Notes: generated by a model from the sequence alone, not told the origin. Numbered from the stretch's first letter, positions 18,144-27,551 are shown. The stretch: DNA of 64,000 nt from Sphingobacterium populi (GCF_001586775.1 NZ_LQXS01000001.1:620001-684000), one strand, 5' to 3'. Numbers and translations: made by a program.

Positions 18144-19349
18144 ATGAAATTCATACAGAAATCGGATGTAATGGAGTTGCTGAAAACGCATGTTCCTTCT
18201 ACAGAGTTTGTGAAAGCCACTTTGGGTAGCTATAAAGGCCAAGAGGCAGATCTCAAAAATCTTTATCTGAAACCTGTTACAATAAAGAATGGATATCACA
18301 TATCGTTTACCTATAGATATGCCCGTCGCGATATTGTTAAAAATTATCCGGTAGCTGTGGTTAGCGATATGCTAGTTGCATTTTGTGATCGGGAAGAATT
18401 TCATTCTTTTACCTTATTCCTACAACATCAAAATATCTTTTTGCAGTTCCATCCAAAAAAAGGATGGCATTACCGTGTGCAAGCAGTAGAATGCTGTTCT
18501 GTGCCCGATCTTGAACATAATAAGCAAAAGCAAAGAAAGATTACCAATACAGATAGTGCGTATTGGCATGCATTGCGATTGACCGATGCTGAAGGTAAGG
18601 TTTATAAAAATGCGCAAGACAAATGGAAGCAGATCAATCATTATATTGAAATCTTGAGTACTAGCTTGTCCGAATTGCCAGAAAATGATACGATACGCAT
18701 CGTCGATATGGGCGCTGGTAAAGGATATCTCACATTTGCTTTGCATGATTATCTTTCGCAGCATACCAATAGTAAGATTGAGACAGTCGGTGTCGAATTT
18801 CGCCAGGATTTGGTAGATTTATGTAATCGGGTTGCGAGGCAATCGGAACTTAACGGCTTACACTTTGTAGAAGGTACTATTGAAGCGTACCAACCTACCG
18901 TACCAATCGATGTATTGATTGCCTTACATGCTTGTGATACAGCGACTGATGATGCGATATATAAAGGTATTCTGCATAAAGCTAACCTCATTGTAGTGGC
19001 GCCCTGCTGCCACAAACAGGTGCGACGAGAACTAGCACGTATCAAGAAAACGAATGAGTTGGACTTTATGACGCGACACGGAATCTTTATGGAGCGCCAT
19101 GCGGAAATGTTGACCGATAGTATTCGTGCATTACTAATGGAATTTTATGGTTATCAGACCAAAGTTGTCGAATTCATATCGGATGCCCATACACCAAAAA
19201 ATGTGTTAATCATTGGCATACGCAAAAAGGTAAATCCTATCAGACAGGAGCAGATTCAGACCAAATTAAAGGATTTAAAAGCTTTTTTTGGGCTTGAATC
19301 TCATTATTTGGAAATGTTGCTCAAAGATGCAGCAATGTTGGTAGATTAA
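18144..19349 (+). CDS. METTL25-like class I SAM-dependent methyltransferase
   Basis: This is a 401-residue protein. Residues 1-170 form an uncharacterised N-terminal domain. The C-terminal half is a Rossmann methyltransferase of the Methyltransf_32 type. The SAM-binding motif is VDMGAGKGYLTFALHDYL, followed by an acidic residue in GVEFRQDL and LIALHACDTATDDAIYKGI. A VVAPCCHKQ motif seen in METTL25/RRNAD1-like proteins completes it. The substrate is unknown; RNA or protein is possible. The start at 18144 is chosen because the promoter element occupies the upstream codons. The stop overlaps the convergent TonB-receptor stop by 3 bases. Confidence 0.82.
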   Translation: MKFIQKSDVMELLKTHVPSTEFVKATLGSYKGQEADLKNLYLKPVTIKNGYHISFTYRYARRDIVKNYPVAVVSDMLVAFCDREEFHSFTLFLQHQNIFLQFHPKKGWHYRVQAVECCSVPDLEHNKQKQRKITNTDSAYWHALRLTDAEGKVYKNAQDKWKQINHYIEILSTSLSELPENDTIRIVDMGAGKGYLTFALHDYLSQHTNSKIETVGVEFRQDLVDLCNRVARQSELNGLHFVEGTIEAYQPTVPIDVLIALHACDTATDDAIYKGILHKANLIVVAPCCHKQVRRELARIKKTNELDFMTRHGIFMERHAEMLTDSIRALLMEFYGYQTKVVEFISDAHTPKNVLIIGIRKKVNPIRQEQIQTKLKDLKAFFGLESHYLEMLLKDAAMLVD

Positions 19350-21442
19350 AAATTAGCACTTAATCCGCCATAGAAGTTGCGTGTAGGAGATGGATTAAAA
19401 TAGCGTCCGCCAAATGCATTGATATCGTTACCCAGACTATAGGTTTGGTTAAGTAGATTATCTCCACCTACAAAAACTTGTATTTGCCAATCGCGCATAG
19501 TTGGGATCTGCCAATATGCTTTTGCTTGCAGCAGATTGTATCCATTGGCATAAGCTGTATTTGCATCGTTTAATGGGATGGATGAAGTATGATTGTGCAT
19601 AATGTTTAGTCCTGTACCATATGGCAATTGCATATTAAGCGAATTAACCGATATCCATGTTGGTATTGAAGTGACTTTATTGCCACTATGATCAACATTT
19701 TCACCACCTTCCGATACCGTATAAATTTGGAATTTATAATCCTGATAGGTTAGCGCCGCAGAAACGCTCATTGCACGAATAAGGCCTGTCGACCGTGGTG
19801 TGATTAGCTGTCCCATTACTAATAACTCGATTCCACGTTGATCGATATTTCCAGCATTTACGAAAAACTCCGCTCCATTTTCTCGAAGCTGACGTACAAT
19901 TCCTTCTTTCAGACGGTATTGATATGCACTCATGTCTACTAACCAGCGTCTATTTTTTGTTTCGGCACGAATACCGATTTCATAATTATAGCCGCCCTCT
20001 GCTTGAAGATCAGCATTAATATTATTATCTGAAGAGCGTACCTCCGCAATCGTAGGTGGAGAATATCCTTTGGATACTGAAGCACGAGCTGCCAACTGTG
20101 GCGCAAGAAGATAAGATAGTGCAAATCTTGGCATCCAGCTCGCTCCAAAACTAATATCACCGCGATTGTTATCCACAACAGGAAACCGTTGTGTAAAGCG
20201 AATACCATTGTAATTCAATCCCATCGATACTTCGGCGGTTAATTTTTGGAAAAAAGTACCTGCAGCTCTATAAAAATAAAAATGTTGACCATTACGTAGG
20301 TCATCAAAGCTCTGTGGAGCTCCTTTAACACTTGCCAAATTATCAAAGTTTTCAATTTTGTACCAGCCTGTTTGTGCCTCCATTCCGAGTTGCATTTGCC
20401 AAGTCATCCAGTCCAGTTGTTCTGGTGTGTACGAAACATAAGTTCTAAATCCTGCGTTTCGTTCGTCGCGATGTTCGAAATTGGTGATAAAGGGATTTTG
20501 AAAGTCCGTGAAGCTACCAAACACACTGGCACTATGCATCCAATGATCACTGATTTGATATTCATGCACCAAACCCGAGATCAAGGTTTTGTTATATATT
20601 GCCGCTTGTTGGTCTTCTGCGCCTGGCATGGTAGGCGTAGACGGTCTTGCTTGACGTGGATTCTCGTCAAACTGTGCTTGCGTGAGTCCACCAGGCGTTT
20701 GATAAGACAAATCCGAATAAATGGCTAATAGCTTGATTTTGGTTTTGGGATGATATTGCCACTGATGAGCCGTTTGTAGATACAATCTTTTAAGACCTGT
20801 ATGATCGCGATAACCATCAGATCGCGTGTACGCTTGATCGAAAGAAAATTGATACCGTTCGTTCAACTGTTGTCGGTGACTCAATTGCTGGTTTAGTGTG
20901 CCAAATGATCCGCCAGATAGCAATACTTGTGTGCTAGGGTCAAACGCATCTAACCCGTAAGGTGATATACGAACAACGCCACCAGAGTTTGGCCCGAAGA
21001 GCGAACCATCAGGTCCTTTGATAATCGTGATCTGTTGTATTCCTACTGGATCCAAACTATTTAGGTAACTATTGCCGCCAGCGTCAGTTAACGGAATTTC
21101 GTCAATATAAATCTTCGTGTTGCGTACACCAAAAGGAGAACGAAGCATACTTCCGCGCAGCGCCAAACGATAACTTCCGGGAGAGCGTTCTTCCATACGT
21201 ACACCAGGTGTGTTGTTGATAGCTGGTAGTAGTGTGGCGGGCATTTGTGCGGTAAGCTGATCGCGCGTAATAACTTTCGCCGAAGAAGTATGTTCTAAAA
21301 AAGGCTGGCTACTAAAATAGGAACGAATAGTTACCGGTGCAATCTCATGTCGTACACTATCTTGCTCATTTTGTGCAAGCACGGGGCTGCAAAGTAAGCA
21401 AAGGAATGCCGAACGCAAAAAAGATATCGTCGAAGACCGCAT
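19346..21442 (-). CDS. TonB-dependent outer-membrane receptor
   Basis: This receptor actively imports a large ligand (siderophore, cobalamin or similar) across the outer membrane using TonB energy. The chosen start (MRSSTISFLRSAFLCLLC) gives a typical signal peptide cleaved after VLA. A start 27 bases upstream is also open. The plug domain spans about residues 40-150 (VITRDQLTAQMPATLLPAIN, GVRMEERSPGSYRLALRGS). A 22-stranded barrel follows and ends with the aromatic C-terminus YGGLSANF. No carboxypeptidase-like extension is present, so it resembles FecA/BtuB-type receptors rather than SusC. It follows a BamA-like gene with 32 bases between them, so an operon is likely. Confidence 0.9.
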   Translation of the reverse strand: MRSSTISFLRSAFLCLLCSPVLAQNEQDSVRHEIAPVTIRSYFSSQPFLEHTSSAKVITRDQLTAQMPATLLPAINNTPGVRMEERSPGSYRLALRGSMLRSPFGVRNTKIYIDEIPLTDAGGNSYLNSLDPVGIQQITIIKGPDGSLFGPNSGGVVRISPYGLDAFDPSTQVLLSGGSFGTLNQQLSHRQQLNERYQFSFDQAYTRSDGYRDHTGLKRLYLQTAHQWQYHPKTKIKLLAIYSDLSYQTPGGLTQAQFDENPRQARPSTPTMPGAEDQQAAIYNKTLISGLVHEYQISDHWMHSASVFGSFTDFQNPFITNFEHRDERNAGFRTYVSYTPEQLDWMTWQMQLGMEAQTGWYKIENFDNLASVKGAPQSFDDLRNGQHFYFYRAAGTFFQKLTAEVSMGLNYNGIRFTQRFPVVDNNRGDISFGASWMPRFALSYLLAPQLAARASVSKGYSPPTIAEVRSSDNNINADLQAEGGYNYEIGIRAETKNRRWLVDMSAYQYRLKEGIVRQLRENGAEFFVNAGNIDQRGIELLVMGQLITPRSTGLIRAMSVSAALTYQDYKFQIYTVSEGGENVDHSGNKVTSIPTWISVNSLNMQLPYGTGLNIMHNHTSSIPLNDANTAYANGYNLLQAKAYWQIPTMRDWQIQVFVGGDNLLNQTYSLGNDINAFGGRYFNPSPTRNFYGGLSANF

Positions 21443-21474
21443 AGTTAATATGAATTGTGTGTTGTACAAAATAG

Positions 21475-22776
21475 TTAAAAGGCTTCATTCAAACCCAGAA
21501 AAAATCCGCGCTGACCAAATCGGCCTACTGCGTAATCTATACAGAGATTGGTGCGTGTTGTTTTATTAAATAAAACGCGTAGTCCAGCGCCGCCCGCCGG
21601 CTGCCAGTATCGGAATAGCTTCGTGCCCATTTGATCGTTCGCAGTTTGTGCGTTCGCAAAAACGACACCGCTCAAAAACCTGTTATCCATAATCGGAAAA
21701 CGGTATTCTAATTCTGTATAATAGAATGAAAGACCTTTAAAGTAACCAAAGGTATAACCACGCCCACTGCGAGCGTAGGCATCTTTACCAGTTCCTGGCA
21801 AATCTAGGTAGGGTAAATAATCATTTCCCAATTTAAACGACCCTAAGCTCCAGAATGCTAATACGTGGTTCGATTCGTTTCGAGACAGATTCCAATATTT
21901 ACGAAAATCAGTGACTAGTTGAAGGGCGCTATGTCTGCTACCCATCCAAGTTTGATTGGATCGAAGCACTACGTCCGCATAAATTCCCTTATAAGCATTG
22001 TTGGGATTGTCACGCGTCATGTATTGAAAATTGAGCATAAGGCCGTTGTTGTTATTTCTAGTGTCATCAAAATCGTTCCATTCACTGTAGATACGATTGG
22101 GCGAAATATCTTCTTCGTTATTGACCGATATTCCGCGCTTCAACTCAAAAAACACACCAGCACCTACAAACATTCCAGGAAGCAGCTTTTTGTATAAGCG
22201 TTCACTAAAATTGTAAACATTATAATTGTAGGTAAATCGGTTACGCTCGGGATTGTTCAAGATAAGCTCATCGGGTGTAGGATTGGGAAGCGGCCGACCG
22301 ATACCAAGCCCATAGTCCAAACCAACCATGCGTGCGATATTGATACTACCTTTTAGATTCCACTTATTTTCGTTGGTATAAATATCGTGATTAAGGTAAC
22401 CGACAATTATTCCGCGTGTAGTAGCGGATAGCGCTGTGGCAAATGTTGACATTGTAGTATTTTCACGATCACCAAAAACGTGGCCGGCGACCATCTTTAC
22501 GCCGATCTGTGCCCCAATACTTGGATTATAATTGACATTAGGTAAATAAGCTACACCAGATCTTCGTTTTGGTACATCTGTGGTATCTTTACGAGGAAAA
22601 ATACTTCTGTACGCGTCGACAATATCGTAAGCATCTTGATCTCCACGTATGGTGTCCGAACGGCTAATTGTGAATACCGTATCTTGTAATGTGCTGATAC
22701 TATCGGCTTGCGCATAAGCCGATTGCGAAAGGACTAAAAATGTGACGAATACTAAAATGCGATTATAAACAAACAC
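21475..22776 (-). CDS. BamA/TamA-family outer-membrane barrel protein
   Basis: This 433-residue protein has a signal peptide (MFVYNRILVFVTFLVLSQSA, cleaved near AYAQ). A 16-strand Omp85-type barrel takes up nearly all the rest. Typical features are glycine/asparagine-rich strands, the TELEYRFPIMDNRFLSGVVF segment and a final GQRGFFLGLNEAF strand. POTRA domains are absent, so it is a barrel-only member of the surface antigen (D15) group. Its role is unknown and could be assembly or lipid-related. It is followed by the TonB receptor and preceded by the PLP deaminase gene at 11 bases, all on one strand. Confidence 0.82.
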   Translation of the reverse strand: MFVYNRILVFVTFLVLSQSAYAQADSISTLQDTVFTISRSDTIRGDQDAYDIVDAYRSIFPRKDTTDVPKRRSGVAYLPNVNYNPSIGAQIGVKMVAGHVFGDRENTTMSTFATALSATTRGIIVGYLNHDIYTNENKWNLKGSINIARMVGLDYGLGIGRPLPNPTPDELILNNPERNRFTYNYNVYNFSERLYKKLLPGMFVGAGVFFELKRGISVNNEEDISPNRIYSEWNDFDDTRNNNNGLMLNFQYMTRDNPNNAYKGIYADVVLRSNQTWMGSRHSALQLVTDFRKYWNLSRNESNHVLAFWSLGSFKLGNDYLPYLDLPGTGKDAYARSGRGYTFGYFKGLSFYYTELEYRFPIMDNRFLSGVVFANAQTANDQMGTKLFRYWQPAGGAGLRVLFNKTTRTNLCIDYAVGRFGQRGFFLGLNEAF

Positions 22777-22787
22777 TATTAAAAAGT

Positions 22788-23672
22788 TTAAAATTTGTCA
22801 TACATCCCCAAAAAACCTGTCAGCCCGCCAGTATGTATAATTAAAATTCGATCGCCAGTAGCGAAATAATTCTTACTAATCAGATCCATCAACGCATAGA
22901 ATGACTTTCCCGTATATATGGGCTCAATCATGATGCCTGTACTTTGGACAAAATCTTTAATAAAAGCAAGTAATTCTGCCGTATACTTGGCGTATCCACC
23001 GAAATGGTATTCTGTATGGAAGCATATCATGTCTGGATCTACTCCAAGTGTCCGTATGTCACTTTTTAAAAAATCTCCACCTTTCAAAACAGGAACACTG
23101 TGTACTTTGGTCGATAAATTATGATTTATTATCGCAGATGCTACACCAGAAACAGTCGTGCCGGTACCGCTTGCGACAAAAATATGATCAAAATGCTGAG
23201 GTAATTCGTGCACAATCTCCTCGCAACCAAGTGTAGCTGCTTGTCCAAATCCACCCTCATCAATATATACCGCCTCTTGCTCCAGAAAGTTTTGGTCGAA
23301 AATAGTTTTTTTGTCCCGATACCGTGTACGATCGACGAACTGAAGATCCATGCCGTACAGGCGACACATTGTCAAAATAGGATTCGACACCGCCTCGCCT
23401 CGTACAAAACCGTACGTTTTGAAACCAAATCTTGCTCCTGCACAGGCAGTAGCCAATAAATGATTGGACCAAGCGCCTCCAAAAGTAACTAACGTATGTT
23501 TATGCTCTTCACGAGCTCTAGTAAGAACATACTTGAGTTTGCGCCATTTATTTCCAGATATAAACGGATGTATAAGATCATCACGTTTAACCGAGACATG
23601 CACTTGATGCTCACGTAGGAGGGGTAGGTCAAGAACCTCTACCGGGCTGTTAAAATGAAAATCCAAAGACAT
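22788..23672 (-). CDS. PLP-dependent 1-aminocyclopropane-1-carboxylate deaminase / D-cysteine desulfhydrase family enzyme
   Basis: These enzymes use pyridoxal phosphate to break D-cysteine (giving pyruvate, sulfide and ammonia) or related amino acids. The 294-residue fold-type II enzyme shows the PLP lysine in ISGNKWRKLKYVL, the TFGGAWSNHLLATA segment, the glycine loop FVASGTGTTVSG and the late ILIIHTGGLTGFLGM motif. The ATG at 23672 is preferred because a perfect -7 element sits just four bases upstream. True ACC deaminase activity is unlikely without the family-specific residues. D-cysteine desulfhydrase or another activity is as likely. Confidence 0.85.
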   Translation of the reverse strand: MSLDFHFNSPVEVLDLPLLREHQVHVSVKRDDLIHPFISGNKWRKLKYVLTRAREEHKHTLVTFGGAWSNHLLATACAGARFGFKTYGFVRGEAVSNPILTMCRLYGMDLQFVDRTRYRDKKTIFDQNFLEQEAVYIDEGGFGQAATLGCEEIVHELPQHFDHIFVASGTGTTVSGVASAIINHNLSTKVHSVPVLKGGDFLKSDIRTLGVDPDMICFHTEYHFGGYAKYTAELLAFIKDFVQSTGIMIEPIYTGKSFYALMDLISKNYFATGDRILIIHTGGLTGFLGMYDKF

Positions 23673-23676
23673 CAAC

Positions 23677-23684
23677 CAAAGGTA
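23677..23684 (-). promoter_or_regulatory. -7 element 4 bases before the PLP-enzyme start (leaderless candidate)
   Basis: TACCTTTG on the minus strand is a perfect TAnnTTTG match, separated from the ATG at 23672 by four bases. Confidence 0.55.
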
Positions 23685-23723
23685 CTATTTCTTTCTGCAT
23701 CCTTCATATTTTCAAAAAATAGG

Positions 23724-23731
23724 TACTTTTG
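23724..23731 (+). promoter_or_regulatory. -7 element 4 bases before the rluD start (leaderless candidate)
   Basis: TACTTTTG is a perfect TAnnTTTG match, separated from the rluD ATG at 23736 by four bases. It is back to back with the divergent element at 23677-23684. Confidence 0.55.
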
Positions 23732-23735
23732 CAGA

Positions 23736-24764
23736 ATGGTTGATCACTTAGAGGAAGAGCACGACGAACAGGAGCTTTTTGAGCACATCAGAATTGTTGC
23801 CGATAAAAAACAAAGCCCGTTGCGGGTAGACAAATTTTTGATGAATCGTGTCGAGAATACCTCGCGCAACCGTATTCAGAATGCGATTGAAGCGGGTACG
23901 GTACGCGTTAATGATAATTTGGTCAAATCCAATTATAAAGTAAAACCATTGGATATCGTTACGGTGGTATTCCCAGATCCGCCCCGCGATACAGAAGTTT
24001 ATCCCGAAAACATTCCTTTAGATATTATTTATGAAGATGATGATGTGCTTTTGGTCAACAAAAAACCAGGCATGGTCGTACATCCCGGTTTCAACAATTA
24101 CACTGGAACGTTGGTGAACGCGCTCACTTATCATCTAAATCAGTTGCCCACAATGCCTGGAAATACAGGCAGGCCAGGTTTAGTACATCGCATCGATAAA
24201 GATACATCGGGATTGCTGGTGATTGCTAAAAATGAATGGAGCATGACATACCTTGCCAAGCAATTCTTTGAGCATAGTATTGATCGTAAATATGTAGCCC
24301 TCGTGTGGGGTGATATTGAAGATGACGGTACCATTACCGGATATATTGGCCGCGAATTAAAAGATCGCCGCATTATGACGATGTACGATGATCCCGAAAA
24401 AGGAAAATGGTCGGTCACGCACTACAAAGTATTGGAGCGCTTAGGTTATGTAACGTTGATCGAGTGCGTACTGGAGACAGGCCGGACACATCAAATCAGA
24501 ACTCATTTGAAATCGATTGGTCATCCGCTTTTCAATGACGCTGCTTATGGCGGTGCTAGTATTCGGAAAGGCACTGTATTTGCTAAATACAGGCAATTTG
24601 TAGACAATTGTTTTTCGTTGTTGCCTCGGCAGGCGCTACATGCTCGAAGTTTGGGTTTCGAACACCCCACCTCCAAACAAAAGGTGGCTTTCGAAGTTCC
24701 ATTACCAGCAGATTTTCAAGCTGCGCTGGAAAAGTGGCGAGCGTATGCCACCACGAAAGACTAG
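23736..24764 (+). CDS. rluD: RluD-type 23S rRNA pseudouridine synthase
   Basis: RluD converts uridines in helix 69 of 23S rRNA to pseudouridine. The 342-residue protein starts MVDHLEEEHDEQELFEHIRI. It has an S4 RNA-binding domain (about 30-90: LRVDKFLMNRVENTSRNRIQ) and the RluA-type catalytic domain. The catalytic Asp lies in LVHRIDKDTSGLLVIAKN, and the EHSIDRKYVALVWG and TGRTHQIRTHL motifs are present. The longer open frame from 23655 would cover the promoter and overlap the neighbouring gene, so it is rejected as a start. RluC-type specificity cannot be fully excluded. Confidence 0.92.
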   Translation: MVDHLEEEHDEQELFEHIRIVADKKQSPLRVDKFLMNRVENTSRNRIQNAIEAGTVRVNDNLVKSNYKVKPLDIVTVVFPDPPRDTEVYPENIPLDIIYEDDDVLLVNKKPGMVVHPGFNNYTGTLVNALTYHLNQLPTMPGNTGRPGLVHRIDKDTSGLLVIAKNEWSMTYLAKQFFEHSIDRKYVALVWGDIEDDGTITGYIGRELKDRRIMTMYDDPEKGKWSVTHYKVLERLGYVTLIECVLETGRTHQIRTHLKSIGHPLFNDAAYGGASIRKGTVFAKYRQFVDNCFSLLPRQALHARSLGFEHPTSKQKVAFEVPLPADFQAALEKWRAYATTKD

Positions 24765-24784
24765 ATTTTTATTTTTTAAAACTT

Positions 24785-25642
24785 ATGCCCACACACTATA
24801 TCAATGCTAATGGTAATTTGGTCGCAGAAAACAGTCCCATTATTGCCATAGAAAACCGTGCTTTTCGCTACGGTGACGGCGTTTTTGAGACAATGCTATG
24901 GCGAGATGGTGATATTCGTTTTTTAGCGCAGCACGTTCAGCGCTTGCAGCATGCATTGCAGATGCTACATATCGAGGATTTTGTATTGTATGATGCCTAT
25001 TTCATTCGCTCTAAAACGGAGGAACTCATTCGGAAAAATAATCTCGTAGGCAAAGATGTACGAATTCGACTTATTGTTCACCGGGCGGGCGATGGCCTTT
25101 ACGCTCCTAAAACTAATAAATCGGCCTACACCTTACAAGCTGACCTACTGACAGCGCCTAGCAAAGACAAGAAAGTAGGACTCATAGTAGGGCTTTATAC
25201 AGAATATAAAAAAGCCTATAGCGAATTATCAAAGCTCAAATCACTCAATGCACTCGTGTATGTAACAGCAGGTTTGTTCAAGAACAAATTTGGGTACGAT
25301 GACGTGCTATTGCTAAATCAAGAAGGATATTTGTGCGAATCGCTAACTTCCAATGTATTTGTCTATTATGATAAGACATTGTACACTCCTGCTATTAGTG
25401 AAGGATGTGTGCAAGGCGTGATGCGACAAGTCGTGATGGATATGGCAAATGAAGAAGGAATCCCTGTAGTAGAAGCACAGATAAGTCCGGATATTATGAA
25501 TGAAGCCGATGAAATATTTTGTACTAATGCAGTACAAGGAATTCAGTGGGTGATGGGCTACAAGCAAAAACGTTATTTCAATCGTATTGCACGCGTAATG
25601 CAAGATAAGCTAAAGAATTTTACTTACGATATTTCATCCTAA
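24785..25642 (+). CDS. Aminotransferase class IV (branched-chain / ADC lyase family)
   Basis: This 285-residue fold-type IV PLP enzyme starts MPTHYINANGNLVAENSPII. It shows the RAFRYGDGVFETMLW motif, the PLP lysine region (SELSKLKSLNALVYVTAGL), the LLNQEGYLCESLTSNVFV glycine-rich segment and a late EIFCTNAVQGIQWV segment. Members include branched-chain aminotransferase (IlvE), D-amino-acid transaminase and 4-amino-4-deoxychorismate lyase (PabC). A lyase role in folate synthesis is plausible for this shorter form but is not decided by sequence. It lies 20 bases after rluD; upstream in-frame codons belong to rluD and are not used. Confidence 0.85.
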   Translation: MPTHYINANGNLVAENSPIIAIENRAFRYGDGVFETMLWRDGDIRFLAQHVQRLQHALQMLHIEDFVLYDAYFIRSKTEELIRKNNLVGKDVRIRLIVHRAGDGLYAPKTNKSAYTLQADLLTAPSKDKKVGLIVGLYTEYKKAYSELSKLKSLNALVYVTAGLFKNKFGYDDVLLLNQEGYLCESLTSNVFVYYDKTLYTPAISEGCVQGVMRQVVMDMANEEGIPVVEAQISPDIMNEADEIFCTNAVQGIQWVMGYKQKRYFNRIARVMQDKLKNFTYDISS

Positions 25643-25753
25643 TCATGCTTGTTAATATCGTATTAAGACTTTGTTATGCCTTTCGCTCAACAGCTATAAT
25701 AGTCGGATAGCATGGTCAAAATTAATTAACTTGCTCATCAAAAAGCTCGCTCT

Positions 25754-26740
25754 ATGAAGATATTATATGCTGTACAAGGAACAGGTAATGGTCACCTTTC
25801 TCGTGCCATGGATGTCATACCGTGCTTGCAACAGCATGGCGAAGTAGATGTGTTGATCAGCGGAATTCAAGCAGATCTTACACTACCTTTTGAAGTAAAA
25901 TACAAATTGCACGGCCTGAGTTTTATCTTCGGAAAACACGGTGGCGTAGATCTGTGGCGTACCTTTATGAGTAGCACCGTGCGTAAGTTTTCTAAAGAAA
26001 TAAATAGCCTTCCTGTTGAGCAATATGATTTGGTGATCAATGATTTTGAGCCGATATCGGCTTGGGCATGTCATCTTAAGGATATCCCTTGCATTGGTCT
26101 GAGTCATCAGATTGGCGCTTTAGACCCCATGAGTCCGAAACCTGCAGATTCCGATACGCTGGGCAAATTTATCATGAAAAACTATGCTCCGGCATCCGTT
26201 TCCTATGGTTTCCATTTCAAATCCTATTCCGATCGGATTTACACGCCAGTAATTCGTCAATCAGTCAGAGATTTGGAGGTTGTTGATAATGGCCATTACA
26301 CGGTCTATTTGCCATCGTACGACGATGGACATTTGCTAAAGCACCTTTCGCGCTTTGAGGACGTGAAGTGGGAAGTTTTTTCTAAGCACAATAAAAGACC
26401 ATTTGCGCTGAGGAATGTTCATATTAATCCCATCAATAGCGATGCATTTATCACGAGTATGGCACAATCCTCTGGTGTATTATGCGGTGCCGGTTTTGAG
26501 ACTCCCGCAGAAGCCTTATATTTGGGCAAAAAATTGTTGGTCATTCCGATGAAGAACCAGTACGAGCAGCATCTAAACGCGGCATCGTTGCTGGAAATGG
26601 GCGTACCGGTCATAAAAAGTTTAAAACGAAAATACGAGTACGATATCGAGTCCTGGTTGTATAGTAAATCTCGGGTAGCGGTCGATTATCCGAACAATAC
26701 CGCACAGATCATTGCCGATATTGTAGAAAAACATAAATAA
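25754..26740 (+). CDS. GT-B fold glycosyltransferase (MurG/UGT-like)
   Basis: This 328-residue glycosyltransferase has an N-terminal GT-B half starting MKILYAVQGTGNGHLSRAMD and a C-terminal half with a nucleotide-sugar-binding motif. That motif reads VLCGAGFETPAEALYLGKKL, then LLVIPMKNQYEQHLNAASLL. The pattern GAGxxTxxEAL-xxPxxxQ-EQ resembles MurG and family-1/28 enzymes. The acceptor is unknown; cell-surface glycan or glycolipid is plausible. It has no signal peptide or membrane segment. The FKBP isomerase gene begins 3 bases after the stop, so the two are probably co-transcribed. Confidence 0.82.
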   Translation: MKILYAVQGTGNGHLSRAMDVIPCLQQHGEVDVLISGIQADLTLPFEVKYKLHGLSFIFGKHGGVDLWRTFMSSTVRKFSKEINSLPVEQYDLVINDFEPISAWACHLKDIPCIGLSHQIGALDPMSPKPADSDTLGKFIMKNYAPASVSYGFHFKSYSDRIYTPVIRQSVRDLEVVDNGHYTVYLPSYDDGHLLKHLSRFEDVKWEVFSKHNKRPFALRNVHINPINSDAFITSMAQSSGVLCGAGFETPAEALYLGKKLLVIPMKNQYEQHLNAASLLEMGVPVIKSLKRKYEYDIESWLYSKSRVAVDYPNNTAQIIADIVEKHK

Positions 26741-26743
26741 TCT

Positions 26744-27412
26744 ATGAAAATCATTACTGGAATCGCCTTTTTGGGTTTATTCGCATTGAATACTTCTGCA
26801 CAACAACTACATTCAGGCGCAGATTCTTTATCCTATGCTTTGGGGCAAGATATTGCCCGATCCATCAAATCAATCGGTGTACCTGTAAATGCGGACATCG
26901 TAAGCGAGTCACTTACCAAAGCTTTGCAAGGCGATGCAAGTTTGTTTGAAGAGCAGGAAATACAGCAGATAATTCGTCAGCAATTAATGGCTGCACAAGA
27001 AGCAAAATCGGCAATCTTGAAAGCAGAGAGTGATCAGTATTTTGTAGAAAACCAGAAGAAAGAAGGTGTTGTGGTAGATTCCACCGGAGTGCAGTACATC
27101 GTATTGGAGCCGGGCAACGGCGCACAACCCGCGCCCGATGATGAGGTAACCGTTCATTATATCGGAAAACTGATAGATGGAACTACTTTCGATAATTCGT
27201 ATGATCGGGGAGAGCCAATTACCTTTGAATTAGGCGGCGTGATTCCTGGCTGGCAGATCGCACTTCCGATGATGAAAAAGGGCGCAAAATACCGTTTCTT
27301 TATTCCATATCATTTAGCCTATGGCGAGCGTGGATCTGGTACAACTATCCCACCGTTCAGCACCTTGATTTTTGATATTGAATTATTAAACATCACGCCG
27401 AAGGAAAGTTGA
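26744..27412 (+). CDS. FKBP-type peptidyl-prolyl cis-trans isomerase, exported
   Basis: This is a periplasmic or outer-membrane Mip/FklB-like protein of 222 residues. It has a signal peptide (MKIITGIAFLGLFALNTSAQ), an N-terminal helical dimerisation domain (about 25-105: ADSLSYALGQDIARSIKSIG) and a C-terminal FKBP domain (about 125-218). FKBP signatures DEVTVHYIGKLIDGTTFDNS, GGVIPGWQIALPMMKKG and IPYHLAYGERG are intact. It catalyses proline isomerisation during folding of exported proteins. It is coupled to the upstream glycosyltransferase gene. Confidence 0.93.
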   Translation: MKIITGIAFLGLFALNTSAQQLHSGADSLSYALGQDIARSIKSIGVPVNADIVSESLTKALQGDASLFEEQEIQQIIRQQLMAAQEAKSAILKAESDQYFVENQKKEGVVVDSTGVQYIVLEPGNGAQPAPDDEVTVHYIGKLIDGTTFDNSYDRGEPITFELGGVIPGWQIALPMMKKGAKYRFFIPYHLAYGERGSGTTIPPFSTLIFDIELLNITPKES

Positions 27413-27487
27413 AATTCCGGAAAATGCCAATGATAGTCATTACATGACGCTGTTGTACAACAAATAAGCATGGCGTCTTACTACAGC

Positions 27488-27528
27488 AAAAAGGTCTGTG
27501 TACATTATAGTGCTACACAGACCTTTTT
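27488..27528. terminator. Bidirectional terminator between FKBP and kinase genes
   Basis: The arms 27488-27502 and 27514-27528 are perfectly complementary (AAAAAGGTCTGTGTA against its reverse complement), giving a 15-bp stem with an 11-base loop. It has T-runs on both strands, as expected between convergent genes. Confidence 0.9.
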
Positions 27529-27551
27529 TATTCTTTAAATGGAAGCCTTTT

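Noticed and set aside
24608..24784. Upstream extension of the aminotransferase gene
   Set aside because: It lies inside rluD in another frame and adds no homologous sequence; the family N-terminus begins at 24785.
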